64,000 bases of DNA from Actinoplanes siamensis. Lineage in GTDB: Bacteria; Actinomycetota; Actinomycetes; Mycobacteriales; Micromonosporaceae. Both the position numbers and the translations under genes were made by a program. This document shows positions 53,411-63,176 of the stretch, piece by piece. Numbering within the stretch: position 1 is the first letter of the stretch; every line of letters starts with the position of its first letter. The stretch covers positions 1 through 64,000 of the forward strand of contig NZ_BOMW01000053.1 in assembly GCF_016862395.1 (NCBI RefSeq), read 5' to 3'. Below the pieces are notes generated by a model. That model made no database searches. It saw nothing but the letters and a program-made list of their open reading frames with translations, and had not been told where the DNA came from.

Positions 53411-54799
53411 GTGAGCACCGGTCTGGCGCGTGTGACGATCAGCGCCCCGCAACGTCGGGTGGACGTCGCGCTGCCCGAGCACGTGCCGCTCGCCGAGCTG
53501 CTGCCGGACGTTCTCCGGCATGCCGGCGAAGACCTCGCCGACCTCGGCGAACGGCACGGCGGATGGGTGCTGCGACGCTCCGACGGCGTCCCGCTCGAAG
53601 TCGGCCGAGGGCTGCACCAGCAGGGGGTACGCGACGGCGAGGTGCTCCACCTGCGTCCGGCCGGCGACGACTGGCCGGAGCTGGAGTACGACGACGTGGT
53701 GGAGGCGGTCGCGGAGGGCGCCCGGCGGCGGGGTGGCGTCTGGACCCCGGCGGCCACCCGCGTCACCGCCCTGACGGCCGCCGGCATCGTGTTCACCCTC
53801 GGCCTGTTCGCGCTGCTCACCGCGGACCCGCGGGGTGGCGGGGCGGGCTGGTCCGGGCTCGGCGCGGCCGCGCTGCTCACTCTCGCCGCGACGATCGCCT
53901 CCCGGGCGTACGGCGCGGCGGCCACCGGCGTGTTCCTGGGAACCTTCGCGCTGCTCTACGCGTTCACCGGCGCGGCCGCCCTCACCGCGGCGGCCGGAGC
54001 CGGTGGGACACGCTTGACCGGCGGCCCGGAACTGCTCGCCGGCTCGGCCGCGGCGCTGCTGACCGCGGTGCTCTGCGGGGCCGGCGTGGCGGCCGGGACC
54101 AGGGTCTTCACGGCCGGTGTGACGGCCGGCGGGCTGGGTGTCCTGACCGCGCCGGCCGGCCTGGCCGGCGGTCCGGCGGCCGGCGCCGCGACCCTGCTCG
54201 CGGTGCTGGCCTGCGGTATCTCGGTGCTGCCGGTGCTGGCCATCGTCCTGGGTCGTACCCCGGCGCCGCCGGCCGCGCCGCCCGAGCCGTCCGGCGCCGC
54301 GCTGGACGCCGTCCGGCGCCGGCCCGACCCGGAGACGGTCTTCGACGCGGTACGCCGCACCGACGAGCTGCTGGCCGGCCTGCTGCTCGGGCACGCCGTG
54401 CTGATGGCCGGCGCGTCGGCGGCGCTGGCCGGGACGCGGTCCCCGGCGGCTCGCGTCCTGCTGATGGCCGGAGGCCTCGCGGTGCTGCTGCGGTCCCGGC
54501 TGTTCCGGGCTCGGCGCCAGCGGCTGCCGTTGCTCGCCGGTGGGCTGGCCGCGTTCACCGCGCTCGCCGCCGACCTGCTCGGCACGGCCCCGGCGGCGGC
54601 GCGGCCCGTGGTGACCGTGGGTTGCGTGGCGCTCGGCCTGCTCGTCGCGGCCGCCGGGGTGGCCTGGGCGCGCCGGCCGCCGCCGGCTTGGCCGGGCCGC
54701 CCCGCCGACGTGCTCGACGTGGTGGCCACGGTGTCGGTGATCCCGGCCGCCTGCTGGGCCGCCGGCCTCTACGCCGCGGTCGGCGGGATCACTCTCTAG
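53411..54799 (+). CDS. eccD: Type VII secretion membrane protein EccD
   Basis: 462 residues: an N-terminal ubiquitin-like domain (1-90, RVTISAPQRRVDVALPEHVP at its start) followed by about eleven TM helices from residue 115, the EccD architecture that lines the ESX membrane complex. The linker between (TVFDAVRRTDELLAGLLLGH, about 315-335) is also typical. GTG 53411 follows GAGGTG. It runs opposite to eccC across a 100-base gap that must hold both promoters. No EccB, EccE or Esx gene is within the window. Confidence 0.93.
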   Translation: MSTGLARVTISAPQRRVDVALPEHVPLAELLPDVLRHAGEDLADLGERHGGWVLRRSDGVPLEVGRGLHQQGVRDGEVLHLRPAGDDWPELEYDDVVEAVAEGARRRGGVWTPAATRVTALTAAGIVFTLGLFALLTADPRGGGAGWSGLGAAALLTLAATIASRAYGAAATGVFLGTFALLYAFTGAAALTAAAGAGGTRLTGGPELLAGSAAALLTAVLCGAGVAAGTRVFTAGVTAGGLGVLTAPAGLAGGPAAGAATLLAVLACGISVLPVLAIVLGRTPAPPAAPPEPSGAALDAVRRRPDPETVFDAVRRTDELLAGLLLGHAVLMAGASAALAGTRSPAARVLLMAGGLAVLLRSRLFRARRQRLPLLAGGLAAFTALAADLLGTAPAAARPVVTVGCVALGLLVAAAGVAWARRPPPAWPGRPADVLDVVATVSVIPAACWAAGLYAAVGGITL

Positions 54800-54807
54800 C
54801 CGGCCAT

Positions 54808-54849
54808 ACGACCGCACCTGCGGGGCGCGGGCCCCGCAGGTGCGGTCGT
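54808..54849. terminator. Strong bidirectional hairpin between eccD and ppa
   Basis: A perfect 19-bp stem (54808-54826 with 54831-54849), GCGG loop, no T-tract, between two convergent genes. Confidence 0.8.
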
Positions 54850-54874
54850 CGGCGGTGTCAGGGGAGACGAGCGG

Positions 54875-55378
54875 TCAGTGCGACTCTTCTTCGCCCTCGG
54901 CGTCCTTGGCGCGCTGGAAGGAGGCCCGGATCTCGGCCTCGGCCTCGACGCGGCCCACCCAGGTCGCGCCCTCGACGGACTTGCCCGGCTCCAGGTCCTT
55001 GTAGACCGTGAAGAAGTGCTGGATCTCCATCCGGTCGAACTCGCCCAGGTGGTGGATGTCGCGCAGGTGCTCCTGGCGCGGGTCCTCGTAGGGCACGCAG
55101 AGGACCTTGTCGTCGCGGCCCTTCTCGTCGGTCATCCGGTACATGCCGATCGCGCGGGCGCGGACCAGGCAGCCGGGGAAGGTCGGCTCCTGGATCAGCA
55201 CCAGGGCGTCCAGCGGGTCACCGTCCTGCCCCAGGGTGCCCTCGATGAAGCCGTAGTCGGCGGGATACTGTGTCGCCGTGAAGAGGGTCCGGTCCAGCCG
55301 GATGCGGCCGGTCTTGTGGTCCACCTCGTACTTGTTGCGCTGCCCCTTGGGGATCTCAACCAGAACGTCGAAATCCAT
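54875..55378 (-). CDS. ppa: Inorganic pyrophosphatase
   Basis: Family I soluble pyrophosphatase, 167 residues. Hydrolyses PPi from biosynthesis. The active-site residues are in [32 protein letters not shown] (the DxDPxD metal cluster) and the DEKGRDDK stretch. The C-terminus is acidic (EGEEESH). ATG 55378 has AAAGGGGAG upstream. It is divergent from dacB, the same pairing as Rv3628-Rv3627c in mycobacteria. Confidence 0.96.
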   Translation of the reverse strand: MDFDVLVEIPKGQRNKYEVDHKTGRIRLDRTLFTATQYPADYGFIEGTLGQDGDPLDALVLIQEPTFPGCLVRARAIGMYRMTDEKGRDDKVLCVPYEDPRQEHLRDIHHLGEFDRMEIQHFFTVYKDLEPGKSVEGATWVGRVEAEAEIRASFQRAKDAEGEEESH

Positions 55379-55531
55379 TGTTTGCTCCCCTTTTGCTTGC
55401 CCGCCTGATGAGACCGGTCCGCCGGGCGGGACGCGGGGGGATGGAAGCAGGGCCCGCAGGATCCGCGCGCAACGGTGTGCCGGATGTCGCTAGTCTCCCC
55501 TAAGTCTGACGCCACGGGCGAGGAGGGGCGT

Positions 55532-57397
55532 ATGACGAGGCCAGATTCACAGAACGGTCCGGAGTCCAACGGCGTGTCGGACGGGACGGACCGCCCGGAT
55601 GCCGGTAAGGGGCGCCCCGGCGGGTTCGGCGTTTCCGGCCCGTCACCGGCGGCGCCGGGCTGGGCGGGCTTCCCTCCGCCGGCGCGGGACTCGCAGCCGA
55701 CGGTGCAGATCCCGCCGGCCGGCGACTACCCGCCCAGCGGCCCGCAGCCGCCCCAGCCGGCGTCCCCGGCCGCGCCCGCGCCGGTCAAGAGCGGGGACAT
55801 CCCGTACGGCAAGGCCTCGGTTCCGTTGAACACCGCGCGCCCGCCGGCGTCGAACAGCGGAGTCCGGCCACCCGCGGCCCCCGGAGCCGGTGTCGGCGAA
55901 CCCGCCGGGACCGGCGGCGACGCCGGGGCCGCGCCGGGATTCTTCTCCAGTACGAAGGTCGCCTCGATCGTCCTGGCCGTGGTCGTCCTGCTCGCGGTGG
56001 TGGTCGTCGGCGTGATCGAGCGGCCCGGCCCGATCGCCGGCTGGTTCGGCGACCCGGCCGGCCCCTCCCCGGCGGCGACCACGCCCGACCCCAAGCCGAC
56101 CCCGGTGCTCGCCGCGGCGGCCGCCCAGGGCGCCGCGCCGAACGCCGAGGCGGTCAAGGCGGCGCTGGACCCGCTGGTGAGGTCGCCGGCACTGGGCTCG
56201 ACGGTGCACGTCTCGGTGCTCGACGTGCCCACCACGCAGGTGCTGTACGCGCAGAACGCCGACATCCCGACCACACCGGCCTCGACCACCAAGCTGCTCA
56301 CCGCGGTGACCGCGCTGGCCGCCCGGGGCCCGGCCTACCGGCTGACCACCCGGGCCGTGGCGGGCGCGAGACCGGGCGAGGTGGTGATCGTCGGGGGCGG
56401 CGATCCGACCCTGGCCGTCGGCGCGTCGGGGCAGTTCCCCGGCGCGGCCCGGTTGGATCAGCTGTCCGCGCAGGTGAAGAAGGCGATGGGCGACACCCCG
56501 ATCACCCGGGTGACGGTGGACATCTCGCTGTTCAGCGGCCCGGAGAAGGCCACCGGCTGGTCCGCGGGCGACATCTCCCCGGGCGGGCAGGTCGCCAGGA
56601 TCCAGGCGCTGATGACGAATGCCGGCCGGATCACGCCGGTACACCACGAGGTCGGCGGCGACCCGCGCTATTCCGACCCGGCGCTGGCCGCGGGGCGGGC
56701 GTTCGCGAGCCAGCTCGGCGTCCCGGCGGAGCAGGTGAGCAAGGGCAAGGCGCCGGCCGCGGACACCGCGGGCGGCTCGTCGGGCCCCGCCTCCGCGCCG
56801 GCCTCCGCCGCGGCCGTCACCCCCGGCCGGGAACTGGGCAAGGTCGAGTCGCCGCCGCTGGTGCAGATCCTCGACTGGATGCTGCAGCAGAGCGACAACA
56901 CGCTGGCCGAGGCGATGGCCCGCCAGGTGGCGTTGGCGGCCGGGGCCGAGGCCAGCTTCGACGGAGCCTCCGAGGCGATGATCGGCAAGCTGCGCGAGTT
57001 GGGCCTGCCCGGCGACGAGGCGACTCTGTACGACGGCAGCGGCCTGTCCCGGCACAACGGCATCAGCCCCACCCTGCTGGTGCAGACCCTGGCCCTGGCG
57101 GCCGGCGGCACCAGGCCGGAGCTTTCCGCGATGTTCAACGGCCTGCCGGTGGCCGGCTGGTCCGGCACCCTGCGCACCCGGTTCGTCACGCCCAGCCCGA
57201 ACCAGGCCGCGCAGGGCGTCGTGCGGGCCAAGACCGGCACACTGAGCGGCGTCAACACCCTGGCCGGGGTGCTGGTCACCAAGGACGGGCGGGTGCTGGC
57301 CTTCGCGATCATGGCGAGCGGCGGCTCGAACGCGACCACCGCGAAGGCGGCGCTCGACAAGGTCGCGGCCAAGCTGGTCGCCTGCGGCTGCTCGTGA
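55532..57397 (+). CDS. dacB: D-alanyl-D-alanine carboxypeptidase/endopeptidase (PBP4, DacB type)
   Basis: 621 residues. A Pro/Ser-rich cytosolic N-terminus (1-145) precedes one TM helix (VASIVLAVVVLLAVVVVGV) and a class C PBP domain. Motifs are SxxK in ASTTK, SDN and KTGT near the C-terminus, with a PBP4-type insert between. It trims or cleaves peptide cross-links in peptidoglycan. The long cytosolic extension is common in this order. ATG 55532 follows GAGGAGGGG. It begins the conserved dacB-metalloprotease-tilS-hpt-ftsH-folE row. Confidence 0.95.
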   Translation: MTRPDSQNGPESNGVSDGTDRPDAGKGRPGGFGVSGPSPAAPGWAGFPPPARDSQPTVQIPPAGDYPPSGPQPPQPASPAAPAPVKSGDIPYGKASVPLNTARPPASNSGVRPPAAPGAGVGEPAGTGGDAGAAPGFFSSTKVASIVLAVVVLLAVVVVGVIERPGPIAGWFGDPAGPSPAATTPDPKPTPVLAAAAAQGAAPNAEAVKAALDPLVRSPALGSTVHVSVLDVPTTQVLYAQNADIPTTPASTTKLLTAVTALAARGPAYRLTTRAVAGARPGEVVIVGGGDPTLAVGASGQFPGAARLDQLSAQVKKAMGDTPITRVTVDISLFSGPEKATGWSAGDISPGGQVARIQALMTNAGRITPVHHEVGGDPRYSDPALAAGRAFASQLGVPAEQVSKGKAPAADTAGGSSGPASAPASAAAVTPGRELGKVESPPLVQILDWMLQQSDNTLAEAMARQVALAAGAEASFDGASEAMIGKLRELGLPGDEATLYDGSGLSRHNGISPTLLVQTLALAAGGTRPELSAMFNGLPVAGWSGTLRTRFVTPSPNQAAQGVVRAKTGTLSGVNTLAGVLVTKDGRVLAFAIMASGGSNATTAKAALDKVAAKLVACGCS

Positions 57398-57474
57398 GGA
57401 GCCGGGGGCGGGCTCGCCGGGACGCGGAGCGTGACCCAGGGGATTCACCGGAGTGCGCTCTGGAGCCGCGCGGG

Positions 57475-57480
57475 TACTGT
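57475..57480 (+). promoter_or_regulatory. Leaderless -10 element (TACTGT)
   Basis: It ends seven bases before ATG 57488 of the metalloprotease gene. Confidence 0.55.
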
Positions 57481-57487
57481 CGGCTGC

Positions 57488-58546
57488 ATGGCGCAGTTCG
57501 TTGACTGGGACCTGGCCGCCGCGACCGCGGGCGCGCTGTCCAAATCAGGCCCCGCGGTCTCCTACGACGAGGCCGCACAGGTGGTGTCCGAGCTGCGGGA
57601 GCTGACCGAGGAGGCGGCCGGTCACGTGGCGGCTTACACCGGGCTCAGCTCGCAGGTCGAGGTGCCGCCGGTGCGGGTGGTCGACCGCCGCGACTGGGCG
57701 AAGGTGAACATCGCCGGCCTGCGGGAGGTGATCAACCCGCTGGTCGCCAAGCTCTCCGGGGACAAGCAGCCGGGCGCGTTCGCCGAGGCGATCGGCACCC
57801 GGGTGACCGGCGTGCAGGCCGGCACGATCCTGGCCTACCTTTCCGGCCGCGTCCTCGGGCAGTACGAGGTCTTCTCCGGCGAGCCCGGCCAACTCCTGCT
57901 GAACGCGCCGAACATCGTCGAGGTGGAGCGCCGGATCGGCGCCGACCCGCGGGACTTCCGGCTCTGGGTCTGCCTGCACGAGGTGACCCACCGCACCCAG
58001 TTCACAGCGGTCCCCTGGATGCGTGGTTACTTCCTCGGCCAGGTGCAGGCGTTCGTCGACGCCTCCCAGGGCGGCGAGCACATGCTGGAGCGCCTGCGCC
58101 GCGGGGTGGCCACGCTCTCCGACGCGCTGCGCGACTCGGAGAGCCGGGTCTCGGTGCTCGACATCGTGCAGACCCCCGGGCAGAAGGCCGTGCTGGACCG
58201 GCTGACCGCGCTGATGACGCTGCTGGAGGGGCACGCCGAGTTCGTGATGGACGGCGTCGGCCCCGAGGTGATCCCGAGCGTCGAGTCGATCCGGGCCAAG
58301 TTCAACCGGCGCCGCGAGGGCGGCAACCCGCTGGACAAGGCGGTCCGCAGGCTGCTCGGCATCGACGTCAAGATGCGGCAGTACGCGGAGGGCCACAAGT
58401 TCGTGCACGGCGTCGTCGAGCGTGTCGGCATGGACGGCTTCAACAAGATCTTCGAGTCCCCGCTCACCCTGCCCTGGCTGGACGAGCTGGGCGATCCGGA
58501 CGCGTGGGTGTCGCGGGTGCACGACGCGCGCCCGGCGCTCGACTGA
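57488..58546 (+). CDS. Zinc-dependent metalloprotease, DUF2342/coenzyme F420 biosynthesis-associated type
   Basis: 352 residues with the zincin motif HEVTHRTQF and a downstream Glu-containing helix (GHAEFVMDG). The family is widespread in actinobacteria and sometimes named F420 biosynthesis-associated, although the evidence for that is weak. Its substrate is unknown. ATG 57488 is leaderless (TACTGT seven bases upstream). It is followed by tilS two bases after its stop, so the two are translated together. Confidence 0.9.
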   Translation: MAQFVDWDLAAATAGALSKSGPAVSYDEAAQVVSELRELTEEAAGHVAAYTGLSSQVEVPPVRVVDRRDWAKVNIAGLREVINPLVAKLSGDKQPGAFAEAIGTRVTGVQAGTILAYLSGRVLGQYEVFSGEPGQLLLNAPNIVEVERRIGADPRDFRLWVCLHEVTHRTQFTAVPWMRGYFLGQVQAFVDASQGGEHMLERLRRGVATLSDALRDSESRVSVLDIVQTPGQKAVLDRLTALMTLLEGHAEFVMDGVGPEVIPSVESIRAKFNRRREGGNPLDKAVRRLLGIDVKMRQYAEGHKFVHGVVERVGMDGFNKIFESPLTLPWLDELGDPDAWVSRVHDARPALD

Positions 58547-58548
58547 CC

Positions 58549-59526
58549 GTGGCCCGGATCCCGGCGCCGGTCGCCGCGGTCCGGACGGCGGTCCGTCGCG
58601 GCCTGGCCGACCTGCCGTCCGACTCGCTCGTGCTGGTCGCCTGCTCGGGCGGCGCGGACTCGCTGGCGCTGGCGGCCGCGACGCGCTTCGTCGCCGGCCG
58701 GCGGGTCGGCCTGGTGACCGTGGACCACGGCCTGCAGGAGGGCTCGGACCGGCGGGCCCGGTCGGTGGCGGCGTGGGCCCGGGATGCCGGCTTCGACCCG
58801 GTCCGGGTGTCCACGGTCACTGTCGCCGGCCTGTCCGGTGGCCCCGAGGCGGCCGCCCGGACGGCGCGGTACGCGGCACTCGAGGCCGCCGCCGGGGAGC
58901 TGGGAGCGACCGCGGTGCTGCTCGGGCACACCCGGGACGACCAGGCCGAGACCGTTCTGCTGGCGCTGGCCCGGGGCGCCGGGCCGCGCGGGCTGGCCGG
59001 GATGCCGCCGCGGCGCGGGGTGTTCCGCCGCCCGCTGCTGGACGTGGCCCGCTCGGACACCCGGAAGGCGTGTGCCGCCCTGGGGCTGGCGCCCTGGGAG
59101 GACCCGCACAACACCGATCCGGCGTACGCCCGGTCGCGTGTCCGGGGCGCCGCCCTGCCCGCCCTGGTGGCCGAGCTGGGCACGGCGGTGGTGGGCAACC
59201 TGGCCCGTACCGCGGCGCTGCTGGCGACGGACAACGAGGCGCTGGACGAGTTGGCCGCCGCCGCCCTGGAGCAGGCCCGCTCCGGCGCCGGGCTGTCGGT
59301 GCCGGCGCTGGCCGGGCTGTCCGCCGCGATCCGGGGCCGGGTGCTGCACCGGTGGGCGCGGGAGCTCGGCGCGCCCGGGGGCGCGCTGGCCTACGGGCAC
59401 GTGACCGCTCTCGACGCCCTGGTGACCGACTGGCACGGTCAGGGCCCGGCCTTCCTGCCCGCCGGGATCGCCGTCGAGCGGCGGGATAGTGACCTCGTTC
59501 GGGTGGTTCCGGCCCTTACCAAGTGA
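58549..59526 (+). CDS. tilS: tRNA(Ile)-lysidine synthase
   Basis: Converts C34 of the tRNA-Ile(CAU) anticodon to lysidine with ATP and lysine, so that it reads AUA. The 325-residue protein has the PP-loop SGGADSLAL (33-41), VDHGLQEGSD and LGHTRDDQAETVLL. The C-terminal substrate domain is short, as in other actinobacteria. GTG 58549 lies two bases after the metalloprotease stop without its own ribosome site, so translation is probably coupled. hpt follows. Confidence 0.94.
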   Translation: MARIPAPVAAVRTAVRRGLADLPSDSLVLVACSGGADSLALAAATRFVAGRRVGLVTVDHGLQEGSDRRARSVAAWARDAGFDPVRVSTVTVAGLSGGPEAAARTARYAALEAAAGELGATAVLLGHTRDDQAETVLLALARGAGPRGLAGMPPRRGVFRRPLLDVARSDTRKACAALGLAPWEDPHNTDPAYARSRVRGAALPALVAELGTAVVGNLARTAALLATDNEALDELAAAALEQARSGAGLSVPALAGLSAAIRGRVLHRWARELGAPGGALAYGHVTALDALVTDWHGQGPAFLPAGIAVERRDSDLVRVVPALTK

Positions 59527-59590
59527 ACGATCCGGAGCGGAATCCGGCCCCGTTTCGCGGTCGGTAACCTCCATGCGTCAGGCTAGGCAC

Positions 59591-60166
59591 ATGGCTGATG
59601 GCTCTTGGTACGACTCTGACATCGACCACGTGATCATCTCGGAGGAGCAGATCCGCGAGAAGATCGACGAACTGGCGAAGCAGGTCTCCGCGGACCACGC
59701 CGAAGCCGCCGACGGCATCCTCCTGGTCTGCGTGCTGAAGGGCGCGGTCATGTTCATGGCCGATTTCGCCCGCTCGCTGGGACGGCACGGGCCGTCCACC
59801 GAGATGGAGTTCATGGCGGTCTCGTCGTACGGGCAGGGGACGACCTCGTCCGGCGTGGTGCGCATCCTGAAGGACCTGGACCGGGACATCGCCGGCCGGC
59901 ACGTGCTGGTCGTCGAGGACATCGTGGATTCCGGGCTGACCCTGTCCTGGCTGATGAAGTACCTGGAGTCGCGGCAGCCGGCCAGCGTCGAGGTGGTCGC
60001 CCTGTTCCGCAAGCCGGACGCGGTGAAGGTGCAGGTTCCGGTCCGCTACGTGGGCTTCGACATCCCGAACGAGTTCGTGGTCGGTTACGGACTCGACTTC
60101 GCGGAGCGTTACCGGGAGCTGCCGTACGTGGGCGTGCTCAAGCCCGAGGTCTACGCCCGTAGCTGA
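59591..60166 (+). CDS. hpt: Hypoxanthine phosphoribosyltransferase
   Basis: Salvages hypoxanthine and guanine to IMP and GMP with PRPP. The 191-residue product has the PRPP loop VLVVEDIVDSGLTL (105-118), LVCVLKGAVMFMADF near the start, and the late FDIPNEFVVGYGLDFAERYR. ATG 59591 is favoured over ATG 59573; a TAACCT (59565-59570) would give a very short leader containing AGG. It is in the conserved tilS-hpt-ftsH order. Confidence 0.95.
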   Translation: MADGSWYDSDIDHVIISEEQIREKIDELAKQVSADHAEAADGILLVCVLKGAVMFMADFARSLGRHGPSTEMEFMAVSSYGQGTTSSGVVRILKDLDRDIAGRHVLVVEDIVDSGLTLSWLMKYLESRQPASVEVVALFRKPDAVKVQVPVRYVGFDIPNEFVVGYGLDFAERYRELPYVGVLKPEVYARS

Positions 60167-60462
60167 ACCGTTTTCTCAGCGTGTTCTCAGTAATGGTGGT
60201 TATGTGCTGTTTTATTGCTGAAACGCGCTGGATTGCGGGGGGTTACGTGGAGTTCGCCCTATGGCCTCACGGGTTCGCAATCGGTGCCTACGGTGTACGG
60301 TCGAGTGACCGATGGCGTGGTGTCACGAGCGCCGGAGGGGCCGGGAGTGATTCGCCGCCACCACGGAGGGGAATTGATCCCGGCGGCCGCCGGTGGGCGG
60401 CGACGTTGAGGTGACCAGGACGCCGATCAGGAGGGTCCGGGCGCTTGGCGCCCGACAACAGT
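60167..60462. other. ftsH upstream region
   Basis: About 290 bases, AT-richer in 60168-60245, probably carrying the ftsH promoter. AGGAGG (60429-60434) is followed by a short hairpin GGGCGC-TTG-GCGCCC (60439-60453) with a TTG in its loop. No ORF was identified. Confidence 0.5.
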
Positions 60463-62475
60463 ATGGAACGTACGCGTTTCTTCCGCCGCCCGGTGGTCTG
60501 GATCATTCTGGTGATCATCGGCGTAGTCGCGCTGAGCTCGATCTTCACCAGTGGTCCCAGCTACCAGCGGGTAGATACTTCGGTCGCTCTTGAGCGTCTG
60601 AACCAGCCAGGCATCGAGAAGGTCGTCCAGAAGGACAAGGAGCAGACGCTCCAGATCGACCTGAAGAGCCCCGAGCAGTTCAACGGCAAGACCACGGACA
60701 AGATCGAAACCCAGTATCCGTACGAGGTCACCAGCGCGATCTGGGACGACGTCGAGCAGGCCAAGTCGGCCGGGCGGATCACCGGGACGATCAACACCAC
60801 CGTCTCCGGCGACAACATTCTCCTCAGTCTGCTGATCAACCTGCTGCCGATCGCCATTCTGGTGGTCCTGCTGCTGCTGTTCATGTCGCAGATGCAGGGT
60901 GGCGGCTCCCGGGTGCTCAACTTCGGCAAGTCCAAGGCGAAGATGATCACCAAGGACACCCCGAAGACGACGTTCGCCGACGTGGCGGGCGCCGACGAGG
61001 CGGTCGAGGAGCTCCAGGAGATCAAGGACTTCCTGCAGAACCCGGCGAAGTACCAGGCGCTCGGCGCCAAGATCCCGAAGGGCGTGCTGCTCTTCGGCCA
61101 GCCGGGTACCGGTAAGACGCTGCTGGCCCGCGCGGTCGCCGGCGAGGCCGGGGTGCCGTTCTACTCCATCTCCGGCTCGGACTTCGTGGAGATGTTCGTC
61201 GGTGTCGGCGCGAGCCGGGTCCGCGACCTCTTCGAGCAGGCCAAGTCGAACGCGCCGGCGATCGTCTTCGTGGACGAGATCGACGCTGTCGGCCGGCACC
61301 GCGGCGCCGGCATGGGCGGCGGCCACGACGAGCGCGAGCAGACGCTCAACCAGCTGCTCGTCGAGATGGACGGCTTCGACACCAAGGGCGGCGTGATCCT
61401 GATCGCCGCCACCAACCGGCCGGACATCCTCGACCCGGCGCTGCTGCGCCCGGGCCGTTTCGACAGGCAGATCCCGGTGGACAACCCGGACATGGAGGGC
61501 CGCAAGGCGATCCTCCGGGTGCACGCCAAGGGCAAGCCGTTCACGCCGGACGTCGACCTCGACTCGGTGGCCCGCCGCACGCCCGGTTTCTCCGGCGCCG
61601 ACCTGGCCAACGTGATCAACGAGGCCGCGCTGCTGACCGCGCGCAACGAGAAGCGCGCCATCTCGAACGAGTTCCTCGAGGAGGCGATCGACCGGGTCAT
61701 CGCCGGCCCGGAGCGCCGCACCCGGGCGATGAGCGACAACGAGAAGAAGATCACGGCGTACCACGAGGGTGGGCACGCGCTGGTCGCCTACGCCCTGCCG
61801 CACTCCGCGCCGGTGCACAAGGTGACGATCCTGCCGCGTGGCCGCTCCCTGGGGCACACCCTGGTCCTGCCGACCGAGGACAAGTACACGCAGACCCGCG
61901 CCGAGATGATCGACACCCTGGCGTACGCGCTGGGTGGCCGGGCCGCCGAGGAGCTCGTCTTCCACGAGCCCACCACCGGCGCCGGCAACGACATCGAGAA
62001 GGCGACCGGCCTGGCCCGCGCCATGGTCACCCAGTACGGCATGAGCTCCAAGCTGGGCGCCGTGAAGTACGGCACCAGCAACGACGAGCCGTTCCTGGGC
62101 CGCAACATGGGCCACGAGCGGGACTACTCGGACTCGGTCGCCGCCGACATCGACGCCGAGGTGCGCGCGCTCATCGAGCTGGCGCACGACGAGGCCTGGG
62201 AGATCCTGGTGGAGTACCGGGACGTTCTCGACGACATGGTCCTCGAGCTGATCGAGAAGGAGACGATCACCCGCGAGGACATGGACCGGATCTGCGCCCG
62301 GGTGCAGAAGCGCCCGCCGATGTCGCCGTTCAACGGCTTCGGCAAGCGTCTGCCGTCCGAGGCCCCGCCGGTGCTCACCCCCGCCGAGCGGGAGAAGCTG
62401 AAGGCGCAGGCCGAGTCGGACGGTCAGCTGGCCGTCGGGCCGAACGCGAACGGCACCGTGGAAGGCAGCAACTGA
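60463..62475 (+). CDS. ftsH: ATP-dependent zinc metalloprotease FtsH
   Basis: Membrane AAA+ protease that degrades unfolded or short-lived proteins. 670 residues: two TM helices (about 10-28 and 128-148) around an external domain, AAA module with Walker A GQPGTGKT (Lys218), Walker B VFVDEIDA, the SRH region [19 protein letters not shown], and the zinc site HEGGH (434-438) with a later Asp ligand. ATG 60463 (MERTRFF) is used because related proteins start there; TTG 60445, ten bases after AGGAGG, is a real alternative. The last codon overlaps the folE CTG. Confidence 0.96.
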   Translation: MERTRFFRRPVVWIILVIIGVVALSSIFTSGPSYQRVDTSVALERLNQPGIEKVVQKDKEQTLQIDLKSPEQFNGKTTDKIETQYPYEVTSAIWDDVEQAKSAGRITGTINTTVSGDNILLSLLINLLPIAILVVLLLLFMSQMQGGGSRVLNFGKSKAKMITKDTPKTTFADVAGADEAVEELQEIKDFLQNPAKYQALGAKIPKGVLLFGQPGTGKTLLARAVAGEAGVPFYSISGSDFVEMFVGVGASRVRDLFEQAKSNAPAIVFVDEIDAVGRHRGAGMGGGHDEREQTLNQLLVEMDGFDTKGGVILIAATNRPDILDPALLRPGRFDRQIPVDNPDMEGRKAILRVHAKGKPFTPDVDLDSVARRTPGFSGADLANVINEAALLTARNEKRAISNEFLEEAIDRVIAGPERRTRAMSDNEKKITAYHEGGHALVAYALPHSAPVHKVTILPRGRSLGHTLVLPTEDKYTQTRAEMIDTLAYALGGRAAEELVFHEPTTGAGNDIEKATGLARAMVTQYGMSSKLGAVKYGTSNDEPFLGRNMGHERDYSDSVAADIDAEVRALIELAHDEAWEILVEYRDVLDDMVLELIEKETITREDMDRICARVQKRPPMSPFNGFGKRLPSEAPPVLTPAEREKLKAQAESDGQLAVGPNANGTVEGSN

Positions 62476-63119
62476 TCAGCGCGCACGACGAACTCGATTA
62501 CCTCGCCGCCCGTCTGGTCGACGGCAAGCTCACCGGGGCCCCGGTCGAGCAGGCCGTCGACCTCGGGCGGATCGAGAAAGCGGTCCGGGAGATCCTCATC
62601 GCGATCGGTGAGGACCCGGACCGGGACGGCCTGGAGCGGACCCCCGCCCGGGTCGCCCGCGCGTATGCTGAGCTCTTCGCCGGCCTGCGGGTGGATCCGG
62701 CCAAGGTTCTCACCACCACCTTCGAGGCGGACCACGAGGAACTGGTCCTGGTCCGCGACATCGAGGTGCAGAGCATGTGCGAGCACCATCTGCTGCCGTT
62801 CAAAGGCCTCGCGCACATCGGCTACATCCCCGGCCCCGACGGCCGGATCACCGGCCTGTCGAAACTGGCCCGCCTGGTCGAGGTCTTCGCCCGCCGGCCG
62901 CAGGTCCAGGAGCGCCTCACCTCGCAGATAGCGGATCTGCTGATGCAGAGACTGGGCGCGCGCGGCGCGATAGTGGTCCTGGAGTGCGAGCACCTGTGCA
63001 TGGAGATGCGCGGCATCCGCAAGGCCGGCGCCCGCACGGTCACGTCCGCGGTCCGCGGGGCCTTCCAGACCGACGGCAAGGTCCGCGCCGAGGCGATGGC
63101 GTTGATAAACGCCCGCTGA
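62472..63119 (+). CDS. folE: GTP cyclohydrolase I with apparent CTG start
   Basis: First step of tetrahydrofolate synthesis (GTP to dihydroneopterin triphosphate). The frame has no ATG, GTG or TTG before residue 74, yet conserved sequence ([21 protein letters not shown]) lies upstream of that. CTG at 62472 fits: GGAAGG lies six bases upstream, and the codon overlaps the ftsH stop as CTGA. The 215-residue protein has zinc ligands Cys103, His106 and Cys176 (CEHHLLPF and ECEHLC), the catalytic His105 region and [23 protein letters not shown] 62475 is the only other near-cognate choice. Confidence 0.92.
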   Translation: MISAHDELDYLAARLVDGKLTGAPVEQAVDLGRIEKAVREILIAIGEDPDRDGLERTPARVARAYAELFAGLRVDPAKVLTTTFEADHEELVLVRDIEVQSMCEHHLLPFKGLAHIGYIPGPDGRITGLSKLARLVEVFARRPQVQERLTSQIADLLMQRLGARGAIVVLECEHLCMEMRGIRKAGARTVTSAVRGAFQTDGKVRAEAMALINAR

Positions 63120-63143
63120 CCCCGCCGCCCCGACCCATCCGAG

Positions 63144-63176
63144 GCGCCAGCCGATCGAATCGGCTGGCGCTTTTCG
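63144..63176 (+). terminator. Intrinsic terminator of ftsH-folE
   Basis: A perfect 12-bp stem (63144-63155 with 63159-63170) followed by TTTT, 25 bases after the folE stop. Confidence 0.92.

Noticed and set aside
49400-54817. Extension of eccC to 1805 codons
   Set aside because: The extra upstream 500 codons run antisense through eccD and are low-complexity. ATG 53308 begins the recognisable EccC N-terminus.
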